64,000 nt of DNA, taken from the NCBI GenBank assembly GCA_943912335.1, contig CALTUD010000009.1:48240-112239 (forward strand), written 5' to 3'. Origin of the DNA: an uncultured Acetobacteraceae bacterium (GTDB lineage: Bacteria > Pseudomonadota > Alphaproteobacteria > Acetobacterales > Acetobacteraceae). Under the pieces are notes generated by a model. It saw nothing but the letters and a program-made list of their open reading frames with translations. It did not search any database and was not told where the DNA came from. A program made the translations under genes and the position numbers. Below are positions 26,647 through 34,616 of this stretch, piece by piece; within the stretch, counting starts at the first letter, position 1; the number at the start of each line of letters is the position of its first letter.

Positions 26647-28022
26647 TCCGTGGGTGCGACCGGGGCGACCGGGGCGGCGTGGCCGATCCAGCCCGGCACG
26701 CGCTCGTCGCGCCACAGCGCTTCGACGGGCTGGCGTTCGCGGATCAGCGCCCAGCGCTCGCCATCCACCATCACCTGCGCCGCCAAAGGACGGGCGTTGT
26801 AGGTCGAGCTCATCACCGCACCGTAGGCGCCCGTATCGAGGATCGCCACGGTGGCGCCGTCGCCCAGGGCCGGCAGGAGGCGGTCGCGGGCCAGGGTGTC
26901 GCCGGTCTCGCAGACCGGGCCGACCAGATGGGCCGGCGCCAGCGGGGCGGCGGCATCGGCGGCGGCGAGCGGCACCACGCCGTGCCAGGCCTCGTAGAGG
27001 CTGGGGCGGATGAGGTCGTTCATGGCGCTGTCGAGCACCACGAAAGGCGGCGCATCGCCGTCCCGTTTCACCCGGATCACCCGCGCCAGCAGCACGCCGG
27101 CCGGTCCGACCAGCCAGCGGCCGGGTTCGATCGCCAGCTCCAGATCGAGCCCGCCGAGCGTGGCGGCGATGGCGCCGGCGAAGGCGCGCGGCGAGCCTTC
27201 CGCCTCGTCGCGATAGGTGATGCCGAGGCCGCCGCCGCAATCCACCATCCGCACGGCATGGCCGGCCGCGCGCACCTGCGCGACCAGGGCGGCAATGCGC
27301 TCGAACGCGGCGCGGAACGGGGCCGGCGTGGCGATCTGGCTGCCGATATGCACCGCGAAGCCGAGCGGCACGATGCCGGGCAGGGTGGCGGCGCGCGCGT
27401 AGAGGGCGGCGGCCTCCGCATAGGCGATGCCGAATTTGTCGCCGGCCTTGCCGGTGCTGATCTTGGCGTGGGTGAGGGCGTCGACGTCCGGGTTCACACG
27501 CAGGGCGATGCGGGCTTGCGCGCCCATCCCGGCGGCGATGGCGGACAGCAGCGCGAGTTCTTCCGCGCTTTCCAGATTGAGCTGGCCGACGCCGAGACGC
27601 AAAGCGAGACGCATCTCGTCGGCCGTCTTGCCGACGCCGGAGAACACGATCCGCTCCGGGGCGATGCCGGCCTCGACCGCGCGCAGCAACTCGCCGCCGC
27701 TGACCACGTCGGCGCCGGCCCCTTCGGCGGCGAGGACGCGCAGCACGGCGAGATGGTCGTTGGCCTTGATCGCGTAGTGGATGCGCGCGCCAATCCCGGA
27801 CTCGCGCATCGCCTCGGCCAGACGGCGATAGCGCGCGCGCAGCGTGCCGGCGCCCGTGACCCAGACCGGGGTTCCGACGTCTTGTGCGATCAGCCGCAGC
27901 GGAACGCCTTCGAACAGCAGCCCGTCGAACGCGTCCATGCGCAGATGCGGGCGCGCCGCGAGCAGCGTGGCGGTGTCGGGGTCGATCGTGTCGCGATGAA
28001 GCAGGGCGGGCTGGTCGGGCAT
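26643..28022 (-). CDS. lysA: Diaminopimelate decarboxylase
   Basis: LysA removes CO2 from meso-diaminopimelate to give L-lysine, using PLP. The 459-residue protein has the PLP-lysine motif HYAIKANDHLAVLR, GADVVSGGELLRA, KFGIAY, the HIGSQI motif, DCGGGLGITY, EPGRWLVGPAG, and the C-terminal substrate/PLP segment VCETGDTLARDR, all family hallmarks. It carries about 40 residues before the usual N-terminus. ATG 28022 is the only good start, with a weak ribosome site. It is followed by the DUF4175 gene with a 4-bp overlap. In relatives lysA commonly follows argH and a small lipoprotein; here those lie about 5 kb upstream. Confidence 0.96.
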   Translation of the reverse strand: MPDQPALLHRDTIDPDTATLLAARPHLRMDAFDGLLFEGVPLRLIAQDVGTPVWVTGAGTLRARYRRLAEAMRESGIGARIHYAIKANDHLAVLRVLAAEGAGADVVSGGELLRAVEAGIAPERIVFSGVGKTADEMRLALRLGVGQLNLESAEELALLSAIAAGMGAQARIALRVNPDVDALTHAKISTGKAGDKFGIAYAEAAALYARAATLPGIVPLGFAVHIGSQIATPAPFRAAFERIAALVAQVRAAGHAVRMVDCGGGLGITYRDEAEGSPRAFAGAIAATLGGLDLELAIEPGRWLVGPAGVLLARVIRVKRDGDAPPFVVLDSAMNDLIRPSLYEAWHGVVPLAAADAAAPLAPAHLVGPVCETGDTLARDRLLPALGDGATVAILDTGAYGAVMSSTYNARPLAAQVMVDGERWALIRERQPVEALWRDERVPGWIGHAAPVAPVAPTE

Positions 28023-28174
28023 GAGAACAGAGTAGAGAAGCGGGACGTTCCCTCCAAGCGTTCCGGTCCCTTCTGGCGTTCCGTTCCGCTCAAGTGTTCT
28101 GGGCGGAATGCTCTTCGCATCGGCGCTGCGACCTGGGATACGGGCGGCGGTCCACGACAAGCGGGAGAAGCGGG

Positions 28175-28570
28175 ATGGCGGATGCGATGATTGAGGCGGC
28201 GTTGAAGGCGCGAGAGAACAGCTACGCCGCCTATTCCCGGTTCCGCGTCGGCGCCGCGATCCGTTGCGAGCGCGGCGTGGTGCATCCGGGCTGCAACGTC
28301 GAAAACGCGGCCTATCCGCAGGGCGTGTGCGCGGAGGCCGGCGCGATCTCGGCGATGGTCCTGTCCGGCAGCCGACGCATCGAGGAGGTGGTGGTGGCCG
28401 GGGGCGGCAGCACGCCGTGCATGCCGTGCGGGGGGTGCCGCCAGAAGCTGCGCGAATTCGCCGGGCCGGATGTGGCGATCCGGGTGGTGGACGAGCATGG
28501 CACGCTGTTGCTGGTGCGGACGCTGGCGGAGTTGCTGCCGGATTCGTTTGGGCCGGAATCGTTAGAGTAG
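28175..28570 (+). CDS. cdd: Cytidine deaminase
   Basis: This zinc enzyme deaminates cytidine/deoxycytidine to uridine in pyrimidine salvage. The 131-residue homotetrameric-type protein shows AYSRFRVGAAIRCE, the GCNVENAAYP substrate motif, the catalytic CAE triad (GVCAEAGAI), and the zinc-binding PCMPCGGCRQKL. ATG 28175 has GGGAG upstream. It diverges from lysA. Its stop is followed after 10 bp by a hairpin-rich repeat that also occurs after ligA. Confidence 0.95.
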   Translation: MADAMIEAALKARENSYAAYSRFRVGAAIRCERGVVHPGCNVENAAYPQGVCAEAGAISAMVLSGSRRIEEVVVAGGGSTPCMPCGGCRQKLREFAGPDVAIRVVDEHGTLLLVRTLAELLPDSFGPESLE

Positions 28571-28580
28571 AGCGGAAGAT

Positions 28581-28697
28581 CTTCTTGTTCTGAAGAAAAA
28601 GAAGCAAAAAGACTTCTGTCCGTTTGGGTTCGCGGAACCTGCATGGCCCAGTGCCAAACGGACAGAAGTTCTTTGGTTCTTTCTTTCAAGAAAGAAC
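28581..28697 (+). repeat. Three-hairpin intergenic repeat, copy A (after cdd)
   Basis: The repeat has three parts. Hairpin 1 (28581-28604) has 11-bp arms with one mismatch, CTTCTTGTTCT/AGAAAAAGAAG. A perfect 15-bp inverted repeat follows, CTTCTGTCCGTTTGG (28613-28627) with its complement at 28654-28668. Hairpin 2 (28676-28697) has perfect 10-bp arms GTTCTTTCTT/AAGAAAGAAC. It fills the gap between convergent cdd and oxalate decarboxylase and can act as a two-way terminator. A second copy lies at 56590-56706, in the same orientation relative to the gene it follows. Confidence 0.8.
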
Positions 28698-28717
28698 GCT
28701 CTGTCGTCGTTTCCCGA

Positions 28718-29962
28718 TCACACCGGAACGACGGCCGGTGCCATGTTCGGAAACCGCGCGAGGACGGCGGGATCGATGTTGAGATGCTGCTGCACGAGCT
28801 GCGGCGGAAGGTGTGTCAGCCAGTCGGACAACGACACGTCCATGTAGGTGTCCGTCTTGAAGATTTCGAGAAATTGCAGCTCGGTATTGCCGGTATTCTC
28901 GATGTAGTGACCGAGGCTTTTCTTGATGTAGCCGACATCGCCGGGGCGGAAATCGGCGGTGGCGGCCTTCGGCCCGGTGTTGAACACCGTCATGCGGGCC
29001 TGGCCCTTGATGTAGTATTGCCACTCGTCCGCGTTCGGATGCCAGTGCAGTTCGCGCATGCCGCCGGGTTCCACCGTCACCAAGGCCGCAGCCACATTCT
29101 TGGCGATCGGGAAGTTGCGGCTATCCTGAATCTGCACCTGTCCGCCGCGGGTCTTCTTGGTGGGCTTCATCGCGCCCAGGCGGAAGATCACCGGTTCCGT
29201 GTTCGGCACGCAGTTCATCGCGCGGCGATCGTCTTCGAGCGGACCGGGCTCCTTGCCTTCGAAGATCCACAGATTGTTCAGCGGGATGTTCTTGAAGGTG
29301 TCGGCGGGAACGTTGAAGTTCTTGGACAGCACCTCCGGCGGCGTGTGCGCCATCCAGTCGGTCAGCATCAGCGTGTTGAATTCCGATGCGCGTCCGTTGT
29401 CGAAGGCGAGCAGGAATTCGGCACCGTCCGGTCCGAGTCCTTGCAGCGAATGCGGCAGGCCGGGCGGGAAATACCAGAGATCGCCGGGGCCCACGTCGTC
29501 CACGCTGGGTCGGCCCTGCGCGTCGAGCGTGGTGATGCGGCACTTTCCGGTGAGCATGAAGGCCCATTCCGCCTGCTGGTGCCAGTGAAGTTCGCGAATG
29601 CCGCCGGCGGCGAGACGCATGTTCACGCCGGAGATGGTTTCGGAGATCGCGAAGTCGTCCTGCGTGACCTCGCGCGCCCAGCCGCCGTTCTGGATCCGTT
29701 TGTGGGCGTTGTTGAATGACGCCCAGAACAGCGGCATCCCGTTCACGTCCGTCGCCGGCGGATCCTGGAAGGACGGGAACTGCGCCATCAGGGCCGGGTT
29801 CTGCGGGCCGGGATCGGTCAGGCCGGTCGGCGTGCCGCGCGCGTTGATCGCGCCTTCTGCCGGATCGTCCGGGTTGCCGAAGCTGGGGGCGGCACGGGCG
29901 ATGCCGGCGACGCCGAGGGAGCCTGCGGCGGCGAGCAGGCCGCGGCGATGGAACGGTTTCAT
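28718..29962 (-). CDS. oxdC: Oxalate decarboxylase family bicupin, exported
   Basis: This is a manganese bicupin of 414 residues that most likely converts oxalate to formate and CO2, consuming a proton. Two cupin domains each show metal ligands: HWHQQAEW in the first and HWHPNADEW in the second. The flexible lid after the first cupin reads ASEFNT. It keeps the Glu that in Bacillus OxdC favours decarboxylase over oxidase chemistry, although the usual SENST is altered. The N-terminus MKPFHRRGLLAAAGSLGVAG has a twin-Arg-type signal, so the enzyme is probably periplasmic. ATG 29962 has AAGGAA 8 bases upstream. It diverges from a LysR regulator gene. Confidence 0.9.
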   Translation of the reverse strand: MKPFHRRGLLAAAGSLGVAGIARAAPSFGNPDDPAEGAINARGTPTGLTDPGPQNPALMAQFPSFQDPPATDVNGMPLFWASFNNAHKRIQNGGWAREVTQDDFAISETISGVNMRLAAGGIRELHWHQQAEWAFMLTGKCRITTLDAQGRPSVDDVGPGDLWYFPPGLPHSLQGLGPDGAEFLLAFDNGRASEFNTLMLTDWMAHTPPEVLSKNFNVPADTFKNIPLNNLWIFEGKEPGPLEDDRRAMNCVPNTEPVIFRLGAMKPTKKTRGGQVQIQDSRNFPIAKNVAAALVTVEPGGMRELHWHPNADEWQYYIKGQARMTVFNTGPKAATADFRPGDVGYIKKSLGHYIENTGNTELQFLEIFKTDTYMDVSLSDWLTHLPPQLVQQHLNIDPAVLARFPNMAPAVVPV

Positions 29963-30062
29963 GGCGTGTTCCTTTGTCGGAGTTTCGTTGCGCGCACCCT
30001 GACTCCCGCCGGGAAGGCTGCAAAGACATGACAAATTAATTCAAGTTGATAAATTGTGATTC
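29963..30062. promoter_or_regulatory. Divergent oxdC / lysR promoter region
   Basis: This 100-bp AT-rich spacer (the stretch TGACAAATTAATTCAAG and the TTGATAAATTGTGATTCA that follows) stands out against the GC-rich surroundings. Divergent placement next to a LysR gene is where such regulators normally bind. ATTCATGATGAAT overlaps the lysR start and is nearly palindromic. Confidence 0.5.
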
Positions 30063-30944
30063 ATGATGAATGAGCTCGAACCGGTGCTGTTGCGCTCCTT
30101 TCTCGCCGTTCTCGACACGCTCAGCGTGACGGAGGCGGCGGACAGGCTTGGGCTGGGCCAGCCGACGGTGAGCCAGCATCTCCGCCGCCTGGAGAACGCG
30201 GTGGGGCGCACCCTGCTCCGGCGCACCACGCGCTCGGTGCGGCCCACGGCGGACGGGACGGCGATGGCGGTGTTCGCGCGCGACATCCTGGCGGCCCAGG
30301 CGCGGGCGCTGAATCATTTCGCGCCGGGGCGTCTGCGCGGCACGCTGCGTCTGGGCGTGACGGAGGATCTGACCCTGACGCGTCTGCCGGAGATCCTGCG
30401 CCGCTTCCGCGCGGCCCATCCGGACGTCGAGTTGCGGTTGGAGGTCGGGTTGTCATCGCCGCTGAACAACCGTTTGAACGCGGGCGAGCTGGATTTCCTG
30501 TTCGCCAAGCGGTTGGAGCGGCATGCGCCGGGCATCGCGGTGTGGAGCGAGACGCTGGTTTGGCTCGCGAGCCCGGATTGGCGCCCGGTTCAGGGCGAGC
30601 CGGTGCCGCTGGTGTGTTTCCCAAACGCGTCCATCACCCGCGATGCGGCGGTGTCGGCGCTGGAGAATGCGGCCATGCCGTGGCGGCAGAGCGTGGCCAG
30701 TCCGAGCCTGCCCGCACTTCTGGCGGCGTTGCGGGCCGGGTTCGGCGTGTCGGCCCAGGTGGCGCTTCTGGTGGGGGAGGGGTTGGCGATCGTGCCGGAT
30801 GCGGCCGGGCTACCGGCCCTGCCGCCGGTGGATTTCGTTCTGCTGGAGCGGCCTGGCACGATCGCGTCTGAGCCGGCGAAACGGCTGATGCGGATGATCC
30901 TGGATGCACAAGACGGGATCGCGGTCCGGCCGGGTCCGGGCTGA
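30063..30944 (+). CDS. LysR-type transcriptional regulator (probable regulator of oxdC)
   Basis: This 293-residue LTTR carries an N-terminal winged helix-turn-helix (LSVTEAADRLGLGQPTVSQH, residues about 20-40), a linker helix, and an effector-binding domain starting at RGTLRLGVTEDL. It begins only 100 bp from the divergent oxalate decarboxylase gene, the standard LysR-target layout, so control of oxdC is inferred. The effector, perhaps oxalate, is unknown. The start is ATG 30063 or the adjacent ATG 30066. Its last residues run Pro/Gly-rich. Confidence 0.92.
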   Translation: MMNELEPVLLRSFLAVLDTLSVTEAADRLGLGQPTVSQHLRRLENAVGRTLLRRTTRSVRPTADGTAMAVFARDILAAQARALNHFAPGRLRGTLRLGVTEDLTLTRLPEILRRFRAAHPDVELRLEVGLSSPLNNRLNAGELDFLFAKRLERHAPGIAVWSETLVWLASPDWRPVQGEPVPLVCFPNASITRDAAVSALENAAMPWRQSVASPSLPALLAALRAGFGVSAQVALLVGEGLAIVPDAAGLPALPPVDFVLLERPGTIASEPAKRLMRMILDAQDGIAVRPGPG

Positions 30945-31008
30945 AAGGGTGGAACCACCGCTCGGGCGGGTTCGTTCCAGCGGTTATCACTGGTTCGGGA
31001 GCTCTCTC

Positions 31009-31830
31009 ATGGCCTTTCTGCGCACCGCCGATGGCGTCGAGCTGTTCTACAAGGACTGGGGCAGCGGCAAGCCCGTGGTGTTCGTGCATGGCTGGCCGCT
31101 GAACGCCGACATGTGGGACTACCAGATGGAGCCGCTGTCGCGCGAAGGGCTGCGGACGATCGCCTACGACCGGCGCGGCTTCGGGCGTTCGGGTCAGCCG
31201 GGCGGGCGCTACGATTACGACGTGCTGGCCGACGATCTGGCGGCGCTGCTGGACGAGCTCGATCTGCGCGACGTGACGCTGGTGGGGTTTTCCATGGGCG
31301 GCGGCGAGGTGGCGCGCTACGTGGCGCGCCACGGCACCGGACGGATCGCCCGCATTGCCCTGGTGGCGGCGGTGACGCCCTTTCTGTTAAAGACGGCGGA
31401 CAATCCGGACGGCGTGGATCGCTCCGTGTTCGACGGCATGGTGGCGCCGATCGAGCAGGACCGGCCCGCCTTTCTGGCCGAGTTCGGCAAGGCGTTCTAC
31501 GGCACCGGCCTTCTGCACCATACCGTCTCGGCGCCGTTCCTGGACTGGTCGCACGGGCTGGCGCTGCAGGGCTCGCACAAGGCGACGCTGGACTGCATCC
31601 GGTTGTTCTCGGAGACCGATTTCCGCGCCGATCTGGCCCGGTTCGATCGGCCGACCCTGGTGATCCATGGCACGGCCGACTCGACGGTTCCGGTCGAGGT
31701 GTCCGGCGCGAAGGCGGCGCGTCTGATCCCGGGTGCGTCCCTGCACGAGATCGAGGGCGCGCCGCATGGGCTGTTCTATACCCACCGCGACGCGCTGAAC
31801 GCCGCCTTACTGGCTTTTATCCTGTCCTGA
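31009..31830 (+). CDS. Alpha/beta hydrolase (non-haem chloroperoxidase / arylesterase type)
   Basis: This is a 273-residue cytoplasmic hydrolase of the cofactor-free chloroperoxidase/esterase group. Visible are FYKDWGSGKPVVFVHGWPLN (oxyanion loop), AYDRRGFGRSGQP, the nucleophile elbow VGFSMGGGEVARY, the acid Asp in VIHGTADSTVPVE, and the His in EGAPHGLFYTHRD. The same fold gives esterase and perhydrolase activity, so the natural substrate is open. ATG 31009 has GGGAG 7 bases upstream. It lies 64 bp after the LysR gene and may share its transcript. Confidence 0.92.
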   Translation: MAFLRTADGVELFYKDWGSGKPVVFVHGWPLNADMWDYQMEPLSREGLRTIAYDRRGFGRSGQPGGRYDYDVLADDLAALLDELDLRDVTLVGFSMGGGEVARYVARHGTGRIARIALVAAVTPFLLKTADNPDGVDRSVFDGMVAPIEQDRPAFLAEFGKAFYGTGLLHHTVSAPFLDWSHGLALQGSHKATLDCIRLFSETDFRADLARFDRPTLVIHGTADSTVPVEVSGAKAARLIPGASLHEIEGAPHGLFYTHRDALNAALLAFILS

Positions 31831-31837
31831 GCGGGGT

Positions 31838-32005
31838 TCAGTCGGCGGTTTCGATCAGCACGGCTTCCTGGAGACGCCAGCTCTGACCGGCCCGGCGCAG
31901 CGCTTCGATCTCGGCCGGATCCTCGACGAAGGCGGCTTCCGGATACTGGCCGAACGCATGCTGCACGATCACGCCGTGGCGTTCATGAGTAGGTGTTTGA
32001 GCCAT
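31838..32005 (-). CDS. Small protein, 55 residues, function unknown
   Basis: This is a 55-residue acidic protein (MAQTPTHERHGVIVQHAFGQ at the N-terminus; later EAAFVEDPAEIEALRRAGQS), with no signal peptide or membrane helix. The start ATG 32005 lies inside the end of an upstream small ORF (overlap 31983-32005) and has GGGAGGA about 10 bases before it, so the two small genes look translationally coupled. It converges with the alpha/beta hydrolase gene, 7 bp apart. I do not recognise the family. Confidence 0.6.
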   Translation of the reverse strand: MAQTPTHERHGVIVQHAFGQYPEAAFVEDPAEIEALRRAGQSWRLQEAVLIETAD

Positions 32006-32174
32006 CGCGGGGCGATCCTCCCTGAACCGGAAACATCCGGTCGTATAGCCTGTCCTTCGCGGCCTGCGACCGATAGGCCGTGTCGCCGCGGCGGACCGTT
32101 TCGCGCAGAGCAAGGCTTGTGGGCAACGCACAATCGACAAGCGCCGACGCGTCCCTGCCGGGCATGCGGTGCAT
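31983..32174 (-). CDS. Small protein, 63 residues, first of an overlapping pair, function unknown
   Basis: This is a 63-residue charged protein (starts MHRMPGRDASALVDCALPTS; later RETVRRGDTAYRSQAAKDRL). Support for translation comes from a strong ribosome site, AAGGAG seven bases before ATG 32174, and from its 23-bp overlap with the next small gene, which has its own ribosome site inside this one. A perfect 12-bp palindrome (32196-32207) lies just upstream. The sequence is soluble-like, predicted helical, with one Cys. Family unknown. The alternative is that only the downstream 55-residue ORF is real. Confidence 0.5.
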   Translation of the reverse strand: MHRMPGRDASALVDCALPTSLALRETVRRGDTAYRSQAAKDRLYDRMFPVQGGSPRDGSNTYS

Positions 32175-32195
32175 GGCAAAACTCCTTGCGTCCAT

Positions 32196-32207
32196 GGAAC
32201 ATGTTCC
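32196..32207. promoter_or_regulatory. 12-bp perfect palindrome between small ORFs and protease
   Basis: GGAACATGTTCC is a perfect dyad, 21 bp upstream of the 63-residue ORF start and 81 bp upstream of the divergent protease start. Position and symmetry suggest an operator. The GAAC/GTTC spacing does not match the known LexA boxes. Confidence 0.4.
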
Positions 32208-32288
32208 CTTTCTGCCGTTCGGGAGTGTTTTTCCGGACCGTGGCGGCTTCATGGCATTTGGTTGCCCGAAACAGCATTGTTGGCGGTT

Positions 32289-33020
32289 ATGCGTGAAAGA
32301 TTCGTAAACAAACTGCTGATCTGCGCGGTTTTGCTGACCGGCGTTGCACAAGCGCCACTACCGGGCGTCGGTGCGGGCGACCATCGCGTCGCCGTTCCGC
32401 TCGATACGGTGCCGTTTCGTTCTCTGCTGCGCGTGCAGACCGAGCTGGGTGCGCGCTGCACCGGTTTTCTGGTCGCGCCGGGTCTGGTGATGACGGCGGC
32501 GCATTGCCTGTATCTGCCCAAGGTGGGCCGTTTCCTACAGCCGTCTTCGGTGCACGTGCTGCTGGGCTATCGGGCCGGTGAATTTCGTGCCCATGCGCGT
32601 GCCAGGGCGTTCCGGATCGCGCCCGGCTATGATCCGGGGAACGAATCCGCCACGGCGGGCGCGGACCGGGCGATTCTGGTGCTGGACCGGCCTGTGGGCG
32701 GCGCGTCGGATCTGTTGCTATTGGCGCCTGTGCCGGTGGCCGCGCCTGTCCCGGCCATGCTCGCCGGCTACGGCCAGGATCGGGACGAGATCGCCGTGGC
32801 CGCCCCCGGTTGCGCGGTCAGCGGATTGGCGGCGGACGGTCGAGGACGGCCGCTGCTGGTGCATGATTGCCAGGCGACGGCGGGAACCAGCGGCGCGCCC
32901 TTGCTGGTGCGTCGCGCGGACGGACGCTGGGCAGCCGCGGGGGTGCAGATCGAGGCGCGCGTCGGTCTGGCGGGCGGTCTGGCCGCGCCGACTCTCGACC
33001 CGGGGCCTGCTTCGCGCTGA
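32289..33020 (+). CDS. Secreted trypsin-like serine protease
   Basis: This is an S1-family protease of 243 residues with a signal peptide (VNKLLICAVLLTGVAQA). Catalytic residues are in order: His in VMTAAHCLYLP, Asp in AGADRAILVLDRP, and Ser in QATAGTSGAPLLV. Cys pairs fit extracellular disulfides. The protein is short for the family and lacks a PDZ domain, so it is not DegP-like. ATG 32289 is preceded by only a weak ribosome site. It diverges from the two small ORFs. Target proteins are unknown. Confidence 0.85.
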   Translation: MRERFVNKLLICAVLLTGVAQAPLPGVGAGDHRVAVPLDTVPFRSLLRVQTELGARCTGFLVAPGLVMTAAHCLYLPKVGRFLQPSSVHVLLGYRAGEFRAHARARAFRIAPGYDPGNESATAGADRAILVLDRPVGGASDLLLLAPVPVAAPVPAMLAGYGQDRDEIAVAAPGCAVSGLAADGRGRPLLVHDCQATAGTSGAPLLVRRADGRWAAAGVQIEARVGLAGGLAAPTLDPGPASR

Positions 33021-33036
33021 CGGGCGCTGCGCCGCC

Positions 33037-33171
33037 TCAGTTCGGCGGGTAGCTCTGCGGGTAGATGATCTTGTCGGCAGGGCCGGGGGCGGCGGGTGCG
33101 CCCTTGCGACCGCAATCGGCGAGGGACAGCGCCAGAAGCGCGCCCAGGCCGAGCAGAACGAGGCGGGTCAT
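33037..33171 (-). CDS. lptM: Small LptM/YifL-type lipoprotein
   Basis: This is a 44-residue outer-membrane lipoprotein. A short signal peptide ends in the lipobox LADC; the mature part begins CGRKGAPAAPGPADK and ends with a Tyr-Pro-rich tail (YPQSYPPN), the pattern of the LptM family, which helps LptD mature in E. coli. The lipobox has Asp at -1 instead of the usual Gly/Ala. Its ATG overlaps the argH stop (ATGA), a common alphaproteobacterial pairing. Assignment of the LptM role is by family resemblance. Confidence 0.8.
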   Translation of the reverse strand: MTRLVLLGLGALLALSLADCGRKGAPAAPGPADKIIYPQSYPPN

Positions 33172-34613
33172 GCCGGTTTTCCTTCGGACAGGTCCGCGAG
33201 CCAGCGTCGTGCTTCCGCCGACACGTTGGCGGGCGCGGTGCCGCCTTCGCTGGTGCGCGATGCGACCGAGTTCTCGACCGTCAGCACGTCGAAGATCTCG
33301 GCGGTGATGCCGGGATGCTCGGCCTGCATCTCCGCGAGCGACAGGTCGGACAGGGCGACCCCGCGCGCTTCCGCTGTTCCCACCAGACGGCCGGTGACGT
33401 GGTGCGCGTCGCGGAACGGCAGCTTCAACACGCGCACGAGCCAGTCGGCGAGATCGGTGGCGGTGGAGAAGCCCGAGCCGGCCAGCGCGTGCATCCGGTC
33501 GGTGCGCGCTTCCAGGTCGCGCACCATGCCGTCTGTGGCGGCGAGGCAGAGGGCGGCGGCGTCGGTGGCGGCGAAGACCGGTTCCTTGTCCTCCTGCATG
33601 TCCTTGGCATAGGCCAGCGGCAGGCCCTTCATCACCGTCAGCAGCCCGACCAGCGCGCCGGTGACGCGTCCGGTCTTGGCGCGCGTGAGTTCGGCCGCGT
33701 CCGGATTGCGCTTCTGCGGCATGATCGACGAGCCCGTGGTGAAGGCGTCGCTCAGGCGCACGAAGCCGAACGGCGCCGAGCACCAGGTGATGATCTCCTC
33801 GGCCAGGCGCGACAGATGCATCGCCAGGATCGACAGGGCGGAGAGGTATTCCAGCGCGAAGTCGCGATCCGACACCGCATCGAGCGAATTACGGGTCGGC
33901 CGGTCGAAGCCGAGGGCCGAGGCGGTCATGCGACGGTCGATCGGGAAGGAGGTGCCGGCCAGGGCGGCGGAGCCGAGCGGGCATTCGTTCAAACGGCGGC
34001 GCGCATCGGCGAGGCGGCCGCGGTCGCGATGCAGCATCTCGACATAGGCCAGCAAATGGTGGCCGAAGGTGACCGGCTGCGCGGTCTGCAGATGGGTGAA
34101 GCCCGGCATCACGTCGGCGGCGTGCTGCAGCGCGCGCGTGGCGAGGCTGCGCATGAGCGCTGCCGCCTGCGCGTCGATGCCGTCGATCGCGTCGCGCACC
34201 CAGAGACGGAAATCGGTGGCCACCTGATCGTTGCGCGAACGGGCGGTGTGCAGGCGCTTGCCGGCCTCGCCGATGCGCTCGGACAGGCGGGCTTCGATGT
34301 TCATGTGGATGTCTTCGAGCGCCGGCTCGAAGGCGAAGCGCCCGGCCTCGATCTCGGCCTCGATCGCCCCGAGCCCGGCTTCGATCGCGTCGTGATCCTC
34401 GGCGGTGAGGATGCCGACCTTGTGCAGCATGGCGGCGTGGGCGCGCGAGCCGCGGATGTCCTGTCGCCACAGCGCCTTGTCGAAGCCGATGGAAACGTTG
34501 ATCTCTTGCATGATCGCGGACGGGCCGCCGGCGAAACGCCCGCCCCATTGCGCGTTGGCCGCACCCGGACCGGGAACGGAGTGTTCGGTTTTCTCGTCCT
34601 GGTTTAGGAGCAT
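33168..34613 (-). CDS. argH: Argininosuccinate lyase
   Basis: ArgH splits argininosuccinate into arginine and fumarate. The 481-residue protein has QWGGRFAGGPS at the N-terminus, DIHMNIEARL, the HTARSRNDQVATD motif, GFTHLQTAQPVTFGHH, and the fumarase/aspartase superfamily signature GSSIMPQKRNPDAAE with the catalytic Ser. Start ATG 34613 lies just 3 bp from the divergent tlpA start, so its promoter must sit inside tlpA. The lipoprotein gene follows with 4-bp overlap. It is about 20 residues longer at the N-terminus than E. coli ArgH. Confidence 0.96.
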   Translation of the reverse strand: MLLNQDEKTEHSVPGPGAANAQWGGRFAGGPSAIMQEINVSIGFDKALWRQDIRGSRAHAAMLHKVGILTAEDHDAIEAGLGAIEAEIEAGRFAFEPALEDIHMNIEARLSERIGEAGKRLHTARSRNDQVATDFRLWVRDAIDGIDAQAAALMRSLATRALQHAADVMPGFTHLQTAQPVTFGHHLLAYVEMLHRDRGRLADARRRLNECPLGSAALAGTSFPIDRRMTASALGFDRPTRNSLDAVSDRDFALEYLSALSILAMHLSRLAEEIITWCSAPFGFVRLSDAFTTGSSIMPQKRNPDAAELTRAKTGRVTGALVGLLTVMKGLPLAYAKDMQEDKEPVFAATDAAALCLAATDGMVRDLEARTDRMHALAGSGFSTATDLADWLVRVLKLPFRDAHHVTGRLVGTAEARGVALSDLSLAEMQAEHPGITAEIFDVLTVENSVASRTSEGGTAPANVSAEARRWLADLSEGKPA

Positions 34614-34616
34614 TCG

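Noticed and set aside
28047..28087. Four GTTCC repeats in the lysA leader
   Set aside because: Spacing is irregular (13, 18, 5 bases) and the unit is too short to separate from base composition bias.
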